Positions 35,077 to 43,483 of a stretch of DNA of 64,000 nucleotides are shown here, piece after piece. The DNA lies in contig JAHIVB010000004.1 of NCBI GenBank assembly GCA_018816905.1, positions 1 to 64,000 on the forward strand, written 5' to 3'. The notes under the pieces are model-generated. The model ran no database searches. It saw only the letters and a list, made by a program, of their open reading frames with translations, and was not told the DNA's origin. The DNA is from Bacillota bacterium (GTDB lineage Bacteria; Bacillota_I; Bacilli_A; Izemoplasmatales; Hujiaoplasmataceae). Positions within the stretch are counted from its first letter, which is position 1; each line of letters begins with the position of its first letter. The position numbers and the translations under genes are program-made.

Positions 35077-35727
35077 ACTTAAGCTTTTGGAGTCGAGATA
35101 ATTATATCTTTTCTCTATTTTTTTAAAAATGGAAATAATGATATAACTGATGAACAAATAAAAGAACGCAGCCAAGATAAATGGAGATATCGTAAAGTCT
35201 CTTGAAACGATTTCTTTTACGTTTCTCATCAAATCGGATATTGCAATGACTGTAACGAGTGCAGTATCTTTTATCAAAGTAATGATTTCGTTTGTGATCA
35301 CAGGAATTTGGATTCTTAATGCCTGTGGAATGACGATGAATCGATAGGTTGTCAATTGAGTAGCTCCCATCACTTCAGCACTTTCTATTTGGTCCCTTGG
35401 CACACTTTCAATCCCTGCTCGAATTATCTCTGTAAAATAAGCGCTATAATTGATAACAAATGCGATGAAAGCAACAGTCATTCGATTGACCGGGATTCCA
35501 ATTGCGGGCAATCCAAACATAAAAAAGAAAAGTTGAAGCATTAATGGAGTTCCTCTGAAGAACCAAGTATATCCAGAGATGATCGTTCTTGGAATTTTGT
35601 GGGTTCGATATAAAATCGCGAATAAAATCCCGATTGGTACAGAAAGTACAAGCGTGACTGCGAAAATTTGAATAGATACAAAGGCACCTGTTCCCAGGTA
35701 TTTGATTGTATCAATTAAATAAGACAT
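35074..35727 (-). CDS. Amino-acid ABC transporter permease (HisM/GlnP type)
   Basis: The 217-residue product has about five membrane segments and the polar amino-acid permease signature: FFRGTPLMLQLFFFMFG near residue 55 and the EAA-type loop IIRAGIESVPRDQIESAEVMGATQ near 105-125. The ATG at 35727 overlaps the binding-protein stop (TAATG junction), so the longer upstream frame is not used. It forms the membrane channel for an importer of a polar amino acid or cystine. No ATPase gene follows before the terminator. Confidence 0.87.
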   Translation of the reverse strand: MSYLIDTIKYLGTGAFVSIQIFAVTLVLSVPIGILFAILYRTHKIPRTIISGYTWFFRGTPLMLQLFFFMFGLPAIGIPVNRMTVAFIAFVINYSAYFTEIIRAGIESVPRDQIESAEVMGATQLTTYRFIVIPQALRIQIPVITNEIITLIKDTALVTVIAISDLMRNVKEIVSRDFTISPFILAAFFYLFISYIIISIFKKIEKRYNYLDSKSLS

Positions 35728-36515
35728 TAGGACAGAAATACATCCTCTCCAAACCAAGTGATAGATATTTGAGCTGCAGTCCCATCGGCAATCATATCTT
35801 GCAAAGCTTGATTAATCATGTCTCTAATAGAAGTAGATTCTAGTCTGAATCCAACGCCATATTCTTCTGAACCGAAATTTTCACTTGCGACCGAATAAAC
35901 TCCGACAGATTGACTCATGATGTATCTGCCCATGATTTCATCAATGACAACCGCATCAATCGTACCATTCTCTAGTTCTAATAACGCAAGATTGAAAGTA
36001 TCGTATTTAACAACTTCAGAAAACTGGGAACTTAAATCATTATCCTCCACAGCGCTTTCGGATGCGCTGCTGATTTGAACACCCACTTTTTGGGCAACCA
36101 AATCATTGATTGTATCGATGGATGAACCGGACTTAATCATAATCATCTGTGTATTCGCAATATAGGGGTTCGAAAAACACATTTCCTCGAGTCTTGATTC
36201 TGTGATTGTTAGACCGTTCCAAATCATGTCAATGGATCCACTATTCAATTCTAATACTTTGGCATCCCAGTCAATTGGTTGAAAGACAACATCAACACCA
36301 AGTCGGTCTGCGACCTCTTTTGCCAAGTCAACGTCAAAACCGACTAGATTTCCTTCGTCGTCACGAAATCCCATTGGCGCAAACGTATCATCTAGACCCA
36401 CAATAAAATATCCTCTTTCTTCAATTTCTGACCATGTGTTTACAGGACCTGAAACGCATCCAAACATTGTAACCGATAGTAATGCAACTAAAATTGTAGC
36501 TAATAATTTTTTCAT
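35727..36515 (-). CDS. Amino-acid ABC transporter substrate-binding lipoprotein
   Basis: The 262-residue product has a lipoprotein signal with Cys near residue 20 (MFGCVSG). The mature part is a family 3 solute-binding protein: YFIVGLDDTFAPMGFRDDEGNLVGFDVDLAKEVADRLG in pieces, then IWNGLTITESRLEEMCFSNPYI. The order of genes is binding protein, then permease. It binds a polar amino acid outside the membrane; which one is not shown. The gene has a clear promoter upstream. Confidence 0.87.
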   Translation of the reverse strand: MKKLLATILVALLSVTMFGCVSGPVNTWSEIEERGYFIVGLDDTFAPMGFRDDEGNLVGFDVDLAKEVADRLGVDVVFQPIDWDAKVLELNSGSIDMIWNGLTITESRLEEMCFSNPYIANTQMIMIKSGSSIDTINDLVAQKVGVQISSASESAVEDNDLSSQFSEVVKYDTFNLALLELENGTIDAVVIDEIMGRYIMSQSVGVYSVASENFGSEEYGVGFRLESTSIRDMINQALQDMIADGTAAQISITWFGEDVFLS

Positions 36516-36534
36516 GTAATTTCACCTCTCGACC

Positions 36535-36563
36535 ATTATAACCGAACACTTTAGTATTGTAAA
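36535..36563 (-). promoter_or_regulatory. Promoter of the amino-acid transporter operon
   Basis: On the minus strand TTTACA (36563-36558), a 17-base spacer, TATAAT (36540-36535). Confidence 0.78.
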
Positions 36564-36607
36564 GTGCTAAAGTGAAGAAAACGTTATCAAAGGTCTTTTT
36601 ATCATTT

Positions 36608-36642
36608 CAAAAAAAAGAAAGATGGTCCTTTAGGGCCATCTT
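36608..36642 (-). terminator. Terminator of the malic enzyme gene
   Basis: On the minus strand a hairpin AAGATGGCCC-TAAA-GGACCATCTT (one mismatch) is followed by TCTTTTTTTT. Confidence 0.8.
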
Positions 36643-36661
36643 ATTTATGTGGATAATTTTC

Positions 36662-37822
36662 TTATTTCTTAGAAGCTTTTGATGTCCGTTTGACAGCTTG
36701 AGCAACTAATTTATGAACTTTCTTGTCAAAAGCGTAGGGTATAATGTAATCTGGAGATAGTTTTTCGGAAGGAACCGCACTTGCAATGGCGTAGCATGCG
36801 CTTACCATCATTTCATTTGTTATTTCCTTTGCTTTAGCATCCAGGGTTCCTCTAAAGATTCCAGGAAATGCAAGAACATTATTTATCTGGTTTGGATAGC
36901 TAGAACTTCCTGTACCTACGACAGTAGCTCCTGCATCCAGCGCATCTTCTCTGGAAATTTCAGGAGTTGGATTTGAAAGCGGAAATACAATGGATTTATC
37001 CGCCATCGAGCGAACCATATCTTTGGTTACACAATGGGGGCCTGAAACTCCAATGAAGACGTCAGAGTTTACGAAAGCATCTTTTAGTAGACCTGATTTA
37101 TTGTGTGAGTTTAATTTTTGTGCTAAACTGGCTTGAACTGAATTTTTGGCATTACCCGATGTGAGTATCCCATCTCGGTCACATAACGTAATGTATCTTG
37201 CGCCTAAAGAGTGTATGAATTTTGCAATGGAAATTCCTGCGGCACCAGCGCCGTTTATTACAATTGAAACATCCTCAATTTTTTTATCAACAATTTTCAA
37301 TGCATTGAGTAAGGCGGCACTTACTACAATGGCAGTGCCGTGTTGATCATCGTGAAAAATTGGAATATCACAAATCTCTTTAAGTTTATTTTCAATTTCA
37401 AAACATCTTGGAGCTGAAATATCTTCTAGATTTATTCCTCCAAAGCTATCTGAAAGCAAGTAAATAGTACGAACGATTTCGTCTACATTTTTGGATTTAA
37501 TTGAAAGAGGAAACGCATCGACACCAGCAAATGTTTTGAATAATAAGCATTTGCCTTCCATTACAGGCATTCCAGCAAGAGGCCCTATATCGCCAAGTCC
37601 CAACACAGCAGTACCGTCAGTAATAACCGCAACCATGTTGTGTCTTCTTGTATATAGATAACTTTTTTCTGGCGCATCCTTAATCTCAAGACACGCAAAA
37701 GCGACACCAGGAGTATAGGCTAAAGAAAGATCTTGGCTATTTTTTATTTTCACTCGTGGTTTGATTTCTATTTTCCCTTTGAGTAGTTTATGCAGTTCAA
37801 TAGATTCTTTTTTTAGATCCAT
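36662..37822 (-). CDS. NAD(P)-dependent malic enzyme
   Basis: The roughly 386-residue enzyme decarboxylates malate to pyruvate and reduces NAD(P)+. Features are LAYTPGVAFACLEI near residue 35, GDIGPLAGMPVMEGKCLLFKTFAG in pieces near 75-95, the metal and substrate site FHDDQHGTAIVV near 150, and the Rossmann motif INGAGAAGISIAKF near 185. It is the short bacterial form without a phosphotransacetylase domain. The ATG at 37822 is chosen because TATAAT at 37854-37849 covers the earlier in-frame TTG at 37849. It links C4 acids to pyruvate. Confidence 0.9.
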   Translation of the reverse strand: MDLKKESIELHKLLKGKIEIKPRVKIKNSQDLSLAYTPGVAFACLEIKDAPEKSYLYTRRHNMVAVITDGTAVLGLGDIGPLAGMPVMEGKCLLFKTFAGVDAFPLSIKSKNVDEIVRTIYLLSDSFGGINLEDISAPRCFEIENKLKEICDIPIFHDDQHGTAIVVSAALLNALKIVDKKIEDVSIVINGAGAAGISIAKFIHSLGARYITLCDRDGILTSGNAKNSVQASLAQKLNSHNKSGLLKDAFVNSDVFIGVSGPHCVTKDMVRSMADKSIVFPLSNPTPEISREDALDAGATVVGTGSSSYPNQINNVLAFPGIFRGTLDAKAKEITNEMMVSACYAIASAVPSEKLSPDYIIPYAFDKKVHKLVAQAVKRTSKASKK

Positions 37823-37848
37823 AGTAGACCTCGCTTTCGTTCGTTTCA

Positions 37849-37854
37849 ATTATA
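37849..37854 (-). promoter_or_regulatory. Promoter -10 of the malic enzyme gene
   Basis: On the minus strand the sequence reads GGTTATAATTG, with TATAAT at 37854-37849. It lies about 27 bases before the ATG at 37822. Confidence 0.6.
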
Positions 37855-37903
37855 ACCGATACGATGAATTTTTAAAAGTTGATTTCAATGAATTCATGCA
37901 AAG

Positions 37904-37932
37904 TTTACTTTCGTCATCATAAGTTATATAAT
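37904..37932 (+). promoter_or_regulatory. Promoter of the CBS/serine hydrolase operon
   Basis: TTTACT (37904-37909), a 17-base spacer, then TATAAT (37927-37932). The -10 covers the ATG at 37931, which therefore cannot be the start codon. Confidence 0.75.
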
Positions 37933-37951
37933 GAATAAAGAGGTGATGTTT

Positions 37952-38668
37952 ATGCTGATAAATGAAGACTTTTTGAAATTCTTCAACGACCTTGAGCGAC
38001 ACTTACGAATTGAGTATAATGATGGTCGCTTTTCAGAGTCCAGTTTTATGGGGACTCTGTATCGAATCAAAGGAAAGAAAAGCAATCCGATTATTTCTGA
38101 TAAAGACAATTTTGAGATTTTGTCCCAAGCTGCACAACTGAGAAACATCATGGTTCATAATGAAGGGGTAGCTGAGCCGACTGAAGAATTTTTAATTAGA
38201 TTCAAAAAGGTTGTCAATCGTATTATAAGGCCAAAAAGAGTTTTAGAGGTTATGCGTCCTATCAGAGAATTGAGTGTAGCCTGTTTAGATGATTCGATTG
38301 AAGATATGATTAATCTAATGAAAAAAAACAACTACTCCAATATTCCAGTTGTCGAAAATCATAAACTCAAAGGTGTCTTTACGGAACGAACCTTATTTCA
38401 TTATATGATGATGGATAACAAAGGAATCGTAAAAAAAGATATGAAGATGCAAGATCTTTTGGAAGCAATGGATCTTGACAATGATCCTACACAATATTTT
38501 GATTTTATTCCTAAAGACATAGATATATATGAAGCACTAATTTCTTTTGAAAAAGACTATGAAGAAGACAGGGAACTTGAAATTCTTTTTGTGACTGAGC
38601 ATGGATTAAGTTCAGAAGCAATTTTAGGTATTATAACGGTTTGGGATTTAAAACAAGCTTTTCTATGA
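37952..38668 (+). CDS. CBS-domain protein with an N-terminal helical domain
   Basis: The roughly 238-residue product has an N-terminal part (residues about 1-95) with FFNDLERHLRIEY and AQLRNIMVHNEG, resembling a HEPN/DUF4145-like helical unit. Two CBS motifs follow: SIEDMINLMKKNNYSNIPVVENHKLKGVFTERTLF and a divergent second one ending FVTEHGLSSEAILGIITVWDLKQAF (quoted in parts of the frame). CBS pairs sense adenine nucleotides. Start 37952 is well spaced from AGAGGTGA at 37939-37946. It overlaps no gene, and the hydrolase gene begins 14 bases after its stop. Confidence 0.72.
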   Translation: MLINEDFLKFFNDLERHLRIEYNDGRFSESSFMGTLYRIKGKKSNPIISDKDNFEILSQAAQLRNIMVHNEGVAEPTEEFLIRFKKVVNRIIRPKRVLEVMRPIRELSVACLDDSIEDMINLMKKNNYSNIPVVENHKLKGVFTERTLFHYMMMDNKGIVKKDMKMQDLLEAMDLDNDPTQYFDFIPKDIDIYEALISFEKDYEEDRELEILFVTEHGLSSEAILGIITVWDLKQAFL

Positions 38669-38682
38669 TAAGGAGAAGAACC

Positions 38683-39723
38683 ATGAGTATATCGGATGCA
38701 CTAATCAAACTGGATAATACAATCCAAAAACATGGTTATTCAGGATCCGTTCTGATTTCTTTCAAAGGGAAAGTACTCTTTAAGAAATCTTACGCATTTT
38801 CCAACCGTGAACTGGGGACGAAAAACGAAATAAATTCTGTGTATCGAATCGCTTCCATTACTAAGCAGTTTACAGCCGCAGGAATTCTTAAATTAGTTGA
38901 ATCCGGTAAAATTTCTTTGAATGATCCGGTTTCCAAAGTGATTGTTGATTATCCGAGTGGTAATTCAATCCTAATGCATCACCTTCTTTCCAATTCATCT
39001 GGAATCCAAGGGTTTTCTTTGGACACTGATTTTAACGATGTGTTACGAAGCAATAACGTTAATTTAGAACTCATTCATTTGTTTCAATCTTTGCCTTTGT
39101 CATTCAACCCGGGATCAAAGTTTGAATACTCCATCTCAGGATATCTACTGTTGGGATATATTATTGAAATTATTTCTAAGATGAGTTACATCGATTTTTT
39201 GAAAAAGTATTTTTTTGAACCGTTTGAAATGAACAACACTGATTTCGATGATTACCAAAAAATCGTCCCTGGTAGAGTGCAAGGCTATGATGTATCAAAT
39301 GGACAGATTCAAAATGCAAGGTTCATCGATATGAGGATTGCGGGTGGGGGCGGAGCACTACTGTCTACAGTAGAAGATCTTCACAAGTGGAACATAGCTC
39401 TATATTCTGGAGCAGTTATAAATAAAGAAAACATTCAAAAAATGACTTCTTCTCAAGTACAAATCATTGACAGCACCGATTATGGATATGGTCTGTTTAT
39501 TGAAAAAGAGAATGCAGAAGGAATAAAAAGAAAAAAATATTACCATACCGGAGGCGGCCCCGGAGTTAGAAGTATTAACTCTTATTATCCAGAGGATGAG
39601 ATTGAAATCATTATGTTATCAAACGCAAACGATAATGAGGTATTCTCAAAAACAGAGGAATCAGTGGAACATATTGTATTCGAGAGCCTCGATATCTTAC
39701 ATGGATTCAACTCAAAGAGATGA
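38683..39723 (+). CDS. Serine hydrolase of the beta-lactamase class C fold
   Basis: The roughly 346-residue product has the three active-site motifs of the penicillin-binding-protein/class C fold: SITK (nucleophile Ser with Lys, after YRIA), YSISG (Tyr in place of YxN), and HTGGGPG (KTG equivalent). No signal peptide or membrane anchor is seen, so it would act in the cytosol; family members include esterases and peptidases. The ATG at 38683 follows AAGGAGAAG; the longer upstream frame lacks a ribosome site. It forms an operon with the CBS gene. Confidence 0.8.
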   Translation: MSISDALIKLDNTIQKHGYSGSVLISFKGKVLFKKSYAFSNRELGTKNEINSVYRIASITKQFTAAGILKLVESGKISLNDPVSKVIVDYPSGNSILMHHLLSNSSGIQGFSLDTDFNDVLRSNNVNLELIHLFQSLPLSFNPGSKFEYSISGYLLLGYIIEIISKMSYIDFLKKYFFEPFEMNNTDFDDYQKIVPGRVQGYDVSNGQIQNARFIDMRIAGGGGALLSTVEDLHKWNIALYSGAVINKENIQKMTSSQVQIIDSTDYGYGLFIEKENAEGIKRKKYYHTGGGPGVRSINSYYPEDEIEIIMLSNANDNEVFSKTEESVEHIVFESLDILHGFNSKR

Positions 39724-39731
39724 CATTTACA

Positions 39732-39763
39732 AGGCGAATGAACGGGAATTCGTTCGCTTTTTC
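39732..39763 (+). terminator. Intrinsic terminator
   Basis: Stem GCGAATGAA / TTCGTTCGC (one G-T pair) with a short loop, then TTTTTC. Confidence 0.78.
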
Positions 39764-39773
39764 TAATCAGATT

Positions 39774-39782
39774 TGATATAAT
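39774..39782 (+). promoter_or_regulatory. Extended -10 promoter of the ecf operon
   Basis: TG-A-TATAAT at 39774-39782, 20 bases before the ATG at 39803. It shows that ecfA1 has its own promoter now that it is detached from rplQ. Confidence 0.65.
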
Positions 39783-39802
39783 GAATGAGCGCAGGTGATA
39801 AG

Positions 39803-40603
39803 ATGTCTAAGGTACAAGTAGAGGGATTGAATTTCTCCTACAATCAGAAAAGAATGATTCTAAAAAATATCAATCTTAAAATTTTAAAAGGTGAATGGGT
39901 GGCCGTTCTTGGACATAACGGATCAGGGAAATCCACACTCGCGAAAGCGATTGTTGGACTGCTTGAGCCTCAAGAAGGCAGAGTCTACATTGACGATTTA
40001 TTGTTAACTGATGATTCAGCCTACGATATTAGAAAAAAAATTGGGATTGTATTTCAAAATCCGGATAATCAATTTGTCGGTGTCACGGTAAAAGATGATA
40101 TTGCATTCGGAATGGAAAATTTGTGTTTTTCAAGAGAAGAGATGCTCCAAGCCATCGACTTTTTTTCGTCAAAAGTCGGGGTTGAGTCTTTTTTGGAGAA
40201 GGAACCCGCCACACTTTCCGGAGGTCAGAAGCAAAGAGTTGCTATCGCAGGAATACTAGCGATGAAAACTCAAATTATCATCTTTGACGAAGCGACATCA
40301 ATGCTCGATCCCTACGCAAGAGAAGACTTAATGAAATATATTAAAAAATTACACGAAGAAGGACTAACAATCATCATGATTACACATGATATCGAGGAAG
40401 CTCTATTGGCGGATCGGTTGATTGTGCTCAAAGAAGGAGAAATTTTTTTGGATGGCTCGAGAGAACAAGTTTTATCCGAACCCGATAAAATAAAAGAAGC
40501 GAATCTTGAACTTCCGATTTCTTTGCGTCTTGCGAATTTGCTTGATGAACAGTCTAACAAGGAATGGAGGGATAGTTTATGGGAATACACTTTAGAGAAG
40601 TAA
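39803..40603 (+). CDS. ecfA1: ECF transporter ATPase A1
   Basis: The roughly 266-residue product is one of two ATPases of the energy-coupling module for vitamin and metal uptake. Walker A GHNGSGKST near residue 38, LSGGQKQRVAIAGIL, Walker B IIIFDEATSMLDP and the switch His in ITHD are all intact. The ATG at 39803 behind GCAGGTGAT is used; the ATG at 39785 overlaps that site. The next gene overlaps by 25 bases. Confidence 0.93.
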   Translation: MSKVQVEGLNFSYNQKRMILKNINLKILKGEWVAVLGHNGSGKSTLAKAIVGLLEPQEGRVYIDDLLLTDDSAYDIRKKIGIVFQNPDNQFVGVTVKDDIAFGMENLCFSREEMLQAIDFFSSKVGVESFLEKEPATLSGGQKQRVAIAGILAMKTQIIIFDEATSMLDPYAREDLMKYIKKLHEEGLTIIMITHDIEEALLADRLIVLKEGEIFLDGSREQVLSEPDKIKEANLELPISLRLANLLDEQSNKEWRDSLWEYTLEK

Positions 40604-41439
40604 GCCACGAATATGCTTCGTATCAAGTTGGTGACTATCAAGCCATAAACAAAATCACTCTTTCTATTGAAGATGAAAATGAATTTATTTGTCTTGTCGG
40701 TCATACCGGGTCTGGAAAGTCGACTTTAGCACAACATATGAATGCTTTGATTTTTCCAACTGAGGGAGAAGTGGAAATCAATGGAAAAATCATTACTAAA
40801 AAAAGAGATAAAAAAACGAACTATAACTTATTAAGAAAACATGTGGGACTCGTATTTCAATTCCCAGAATATCAGTTATTTGAAGAAACAGTCGAAAAGG
40901 ACATTATGTTTGGACCGTTAAACTTCAAAATATCGTTTGAAGAAGCAAAGGCTAAAGCGGTTGAAGCAATACATCTCGTTGGATTGAATGAATCCTATTT
41001 AAAACGCAATCCATTTAATTTATCTGGTGGAGAAAAAAAGAGGGTTTCAATTGCCGGTATTTTAGCAATGGATCCTGATATTCTTGTTTTAGATGAACCC
41101 ACATCCGGACTCGATCCATTTGGAAAAAGACAACTCATGGAATTATTTAAAAACATTCAAAAAGAGACAAAGAAGACCATCGTGATTATCACACATGATA
41201 TGGATTTGGTTTATGAGTTCGCAAATCGTGTCATCGTTTTAAACGACGGTGATTTAGTATATGATGGAAACGAGGAGGACCTATTCAAAAAAGAAGAATT
41301 GACTAAATGGGCCCTAGGTCTTCCTGAAACGATAAAAGTCCTTCGACGACTGAAGGACCAATTTCATTTGGATATCAACCCCTATCAAAAGACGGTCGAT
41401 CAAGCCTATGAAGAGTTGAAGAAGGTGATGACGAAATGA
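40579..41439 (+). CDS. ecfA2: ECF transporter ATPase A2
   Basis: The 286-residue product has Walker A GHTGSGKSTL, the VGLVFQFPEYQLFEETV Q-loop typical of EcfA2, LSGGEKKRVSIAGIL and ILVLDEPTSGLDP. It pairs with EcfA1 on the shared EcfT. GGAGGG precedes the ATG inside ecfA1. The stop overlaps the ecfT start by 4 bases. Confidence 0.93.
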   Translation: MGIHFREVSHEYASYQVGDYQAINKITLSIEDENEFICLVGHTGSGKSTLAQHMNALIFPTEGEVEINGKIITKKRDKKTNYNLLRKHVGLVFQFPEYQLFEETVEKDIMFGPLNFKISFEEAKAKAVEAIHLVGLNESYLKRNPFNLSGGEKKRVSIAGILAMDPDILVLDEPTSGLDPFGKRQLMELFKNIQKETKKTIVIITHDMDLVYEFANRVIVLNDGDLVYDGNEEDLFKKEELTKWALGLPETIKVLRRLKDQFHLDINPYQKTVDQAYEELKKVMTK

Positions 41440-42398
41440 AAAACATCGTCATCGGTCAATTTGTTCCTGGAAGCGGATTTTTCTATAAACTTGATCCTAG
41501 AACAAAAATCGTCAGCATCGTATTTTTAATGGTCGCTTTATTTCTTTTGGAAAACATTACTCAACTTCTAATTGCTTTCTCAGTGTCTGTCGTATTGTTG
41601 ATCATTGGCAGATTATCGATTATCAGAATCATCAAAGGGCTCAAGCCCATCTTCATTCTTTTAATTTTTACCTTCTTATTTCAAATCTTGTTCAACCAAG
41701 AAGGAACTCTTTTGGTCAACCAATCCATGTCCCTTTCTTATTCGAGCATCGCTTCAATAGTAGCCATTACTGTTCTCTGGAGATATTTGGCTCATTTCAA
41801 ACGTTTCAATTTTTTGTTGCTCCTAGCATGGATTGCAGGAATTTATCTCATCCTCAGTTATTTTCACTATGGTCCTACATTTGCGCCTTTCTCATTCAAA
41901 GTGTATGAAAAAGGGGTAGAGATGAGTATATTCGTCGTCATCCGTCTTTTAATCATCATAACACTATCAACGGTATTGACGATAACGACGAAACCGACAG
42001 ATTTGACTCAAGGTCTTGAAAAACTTTTAAGGCCAATGAAAGTCATTGGAATGAATTCTGAAGACTTCGCATTAATCATATCCATTAGTTTAAGATACAT
42101 TCCAACCATTCTTGACGAAGCAAACAAGATTATGCTTGCTCAAGCCTCAAGAGGTGCAGACTTTTCTGAAGGAAAATTAAAAGACAAAGTCAAACAAGTG
42201 ATTAGTTTATTGGTTCCGATGTTCATCATCGCTTTTAAACGAAGTGAAGATTTGGCCGATGCTATGGAATCAAGAAATTTTATTCCAGGCAAACCAAGAA
42301 CGCGTATATATGAATTGAAATTTAATTTCTCAGATTTGATGACGAGCCTTTTTACAGCAGCTTGCTTTGCGCTCTCCATCGTACTAAAGGTGATATAA
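41436..42398 (+). CDS. ecfT: ECF transporter transmembrane subunit T, with insertion
   Basis: The 320-residue product is longer than the usual 260-270. It opens VIGQFVPGSGFFYKLDPRTKI, typical of EcfT. The coupling helices carry AQASRGADF near residue 235 and AMESRNF near 270; the second motif has Asn where Gly is usual. Residues about 93-153 are an insert with one or two extra hydrophobic segments (VAITVLWRYLAHFKRFNFLL, then LAWIAGIYLILSYFHYG) that standard EcfT lacks. The protein connects the ATPases to interchangeable substrate-binding S components, none of which is in the window. Confidence 0.88.
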   Translation: MKNIVIGQFVPGSGFFYKLDPRTKIVSIVFLMVALFLLENITQLLIAFSVSVVLLIIGRLSIIRIIKGLKPIFILLIFTFLFQILFNQEGTLLVNQSMSLSYSSIASIVAITVLWRYLAHFKRFNFLLLLAWIAGIYLILSYFHYGPTFAPFSFKVYEKGVEMSIFVVIRLLIIITLSTVLTITTKPTDLTQGLEKLLRPMKVIGMNSEDFALIISISLRYIPTILDEANKIMLAQASRGADFSEGKLKDKVKQVISLLVPMFIIAFKRSEDLADAMESRNFIPGKPRTRIYELKFNFSDLMTSLFTAACFALSIVLKVI

Positions 42399-43364
42399 AT
42401 GATGTTTTCACTTGGAGATTTGACTGAAGATTGTGGCTTGAAATATAACAAAACTGTTATCTTAAATCGTCCTGAAGTATTTGCATTTTGCGAAGAGCAC
42501 CAAGAGTGGTTTGAAGATATCGTGATTCCTTTTCATAAAGATGGAATGACTTATGGCTGGCTTGCCGATGGACAGATGTATAAAATTGGCGTGAAAAATG
42601 GTAAAATTGAACGAATCGTCATCGTGACCAAAGTGCAACACTCAAAAAGAATGATGATGAAGATAACCTATGACGGAACGGAATTTTCTGGCTTTCAAAT
42701 TCAATCTAAAGATCGAAGCGTTCAAGGCGAAATCGAGAAAATCGTATCTGAAATTCATCAAGAACCGACCAGAATTTCTGGCGCATCTAGAACCGATGCG
42801 GGCGTACATGCACTGGCACAAGTCATCCATTTTGATACCGATAGGGAAGAAACTCCTGAACGTTGGCTCTATTACTTGAACAAGCGATTACCTAAAGACA
42901 TCCATGTCATGGAAGCTCGGTTGGTGCATCCACTTTTTCATTCCAGATATGACGTATTGAAGAAAGAATATCGATACCGTTTAAATCTGAATGAGTTTAA
43001 TCCTTTGAATCGTCATTTTGAATGGTACGTGGGTAGTTTGGACATGAATCGTTTACAAGAAGAATGTGCATGCTTCATTGGAACTCATGATTTCACCAGT
43101 TTTTCAAAAGGAGAAAAAGACTCAAAGATTCGCACTATCTATAAAGCAGAAGTTCAACTCTTTCCGAATTACGTTGAAATTGTCTTCGAAGGAGACGGTT
43201 TTTTGAGATATATGATTCGTCTGATGGTGTTTTCGCTCGTGAAAATTGCTCAAGGTAATCTTAAAGTGTCAGTTCAAGAACTTCTGGAAGAGAAAAGCCG
43301 AAAGAGAACCATCCACCTCGCACCCGCAGGAGGACTCTATCTTTCTAGAGTAGATTATGAATAA
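42399..43364 (+). CDS. truA: tRNA pseudouridine synthase A with an N-terminal extension
   Basis: The 321-residue product makes pseudouridine at positions 38-40 of tRNA. The TruA domain begins at about residue 87 (KITYDGTEFSGFQIQ) and has the catalytic Asp in GASRTDAGVHALAQ, then FHSRYDVLKKEYRY and HDFTSFSKG. In front lies an extra region of about 85 residues (LKYNKTVILNRPEVFAF, WFEDIVIPFHKDGMTYGW) that I do not recognise. The ATG at 42399 has AAAGGTGAT directly upstream, while the internal Met triplet has no ribosome site, so the extension is probably translated as part of TruA. Confidence 0.88.
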   Translation: MMFSLGDLTEDCGLKYNKTVILNRPEVFAFCEEHQEWFEDIVIPFHKDGMTYGWLADGQMYKIGVKNGKIERIVIVTKVQHSKRMMMKITYDGTEFSGFQIQSKDRSVQGEIEKIVSEIHQEPTRISGASRTDAGVHALAQVIHFDTDREETPERWLYYLNKRLPKDIHVMEARLVHPLFHSRYDVLKKEYRYRLNLNEFNPLNRHFEWYVGSLDMNRLQEECACFIGTHDFTSFSKGEKDSKIRTIYKAEVQLFPNYVEIVFEGDGFLRYMIRLMVFSLVKIAQGNLKVSVQELLEEKSRKRTIHLAPAGGLYLSRVDYE

Positions 43365-43368
43365 TTTT

Positions 43369-43401
43369 TAAACATGCTTATAGATTTAAGCGTGTTTTTT
43401 T
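43369..43401 (+). terminator. Intrinsic terminator after truA
   Basis: Stem AAACATGCTTA / TAAGCGTGTTT with a short loop and a T run. Confidence 0.8.
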
Positions 43402-43439
43402 GTTGGCAACTAACGGTTGCTTCCAAATAATTTTCAAAG

Positions 43440-43448
43440 TGATATAAT
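43440..43448 (+). promoter_or_regulatory. Extended -10 promoter of the XRE operon
   Basis: TG-A-TATAAT at 43440-43448, about 36 bases before the TTG start at 43484. Confidence 0.65.
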
Positions 43449-43483
43449 GGAATCGTCTTAAAGTTACGAAAGCAGGTGATATT

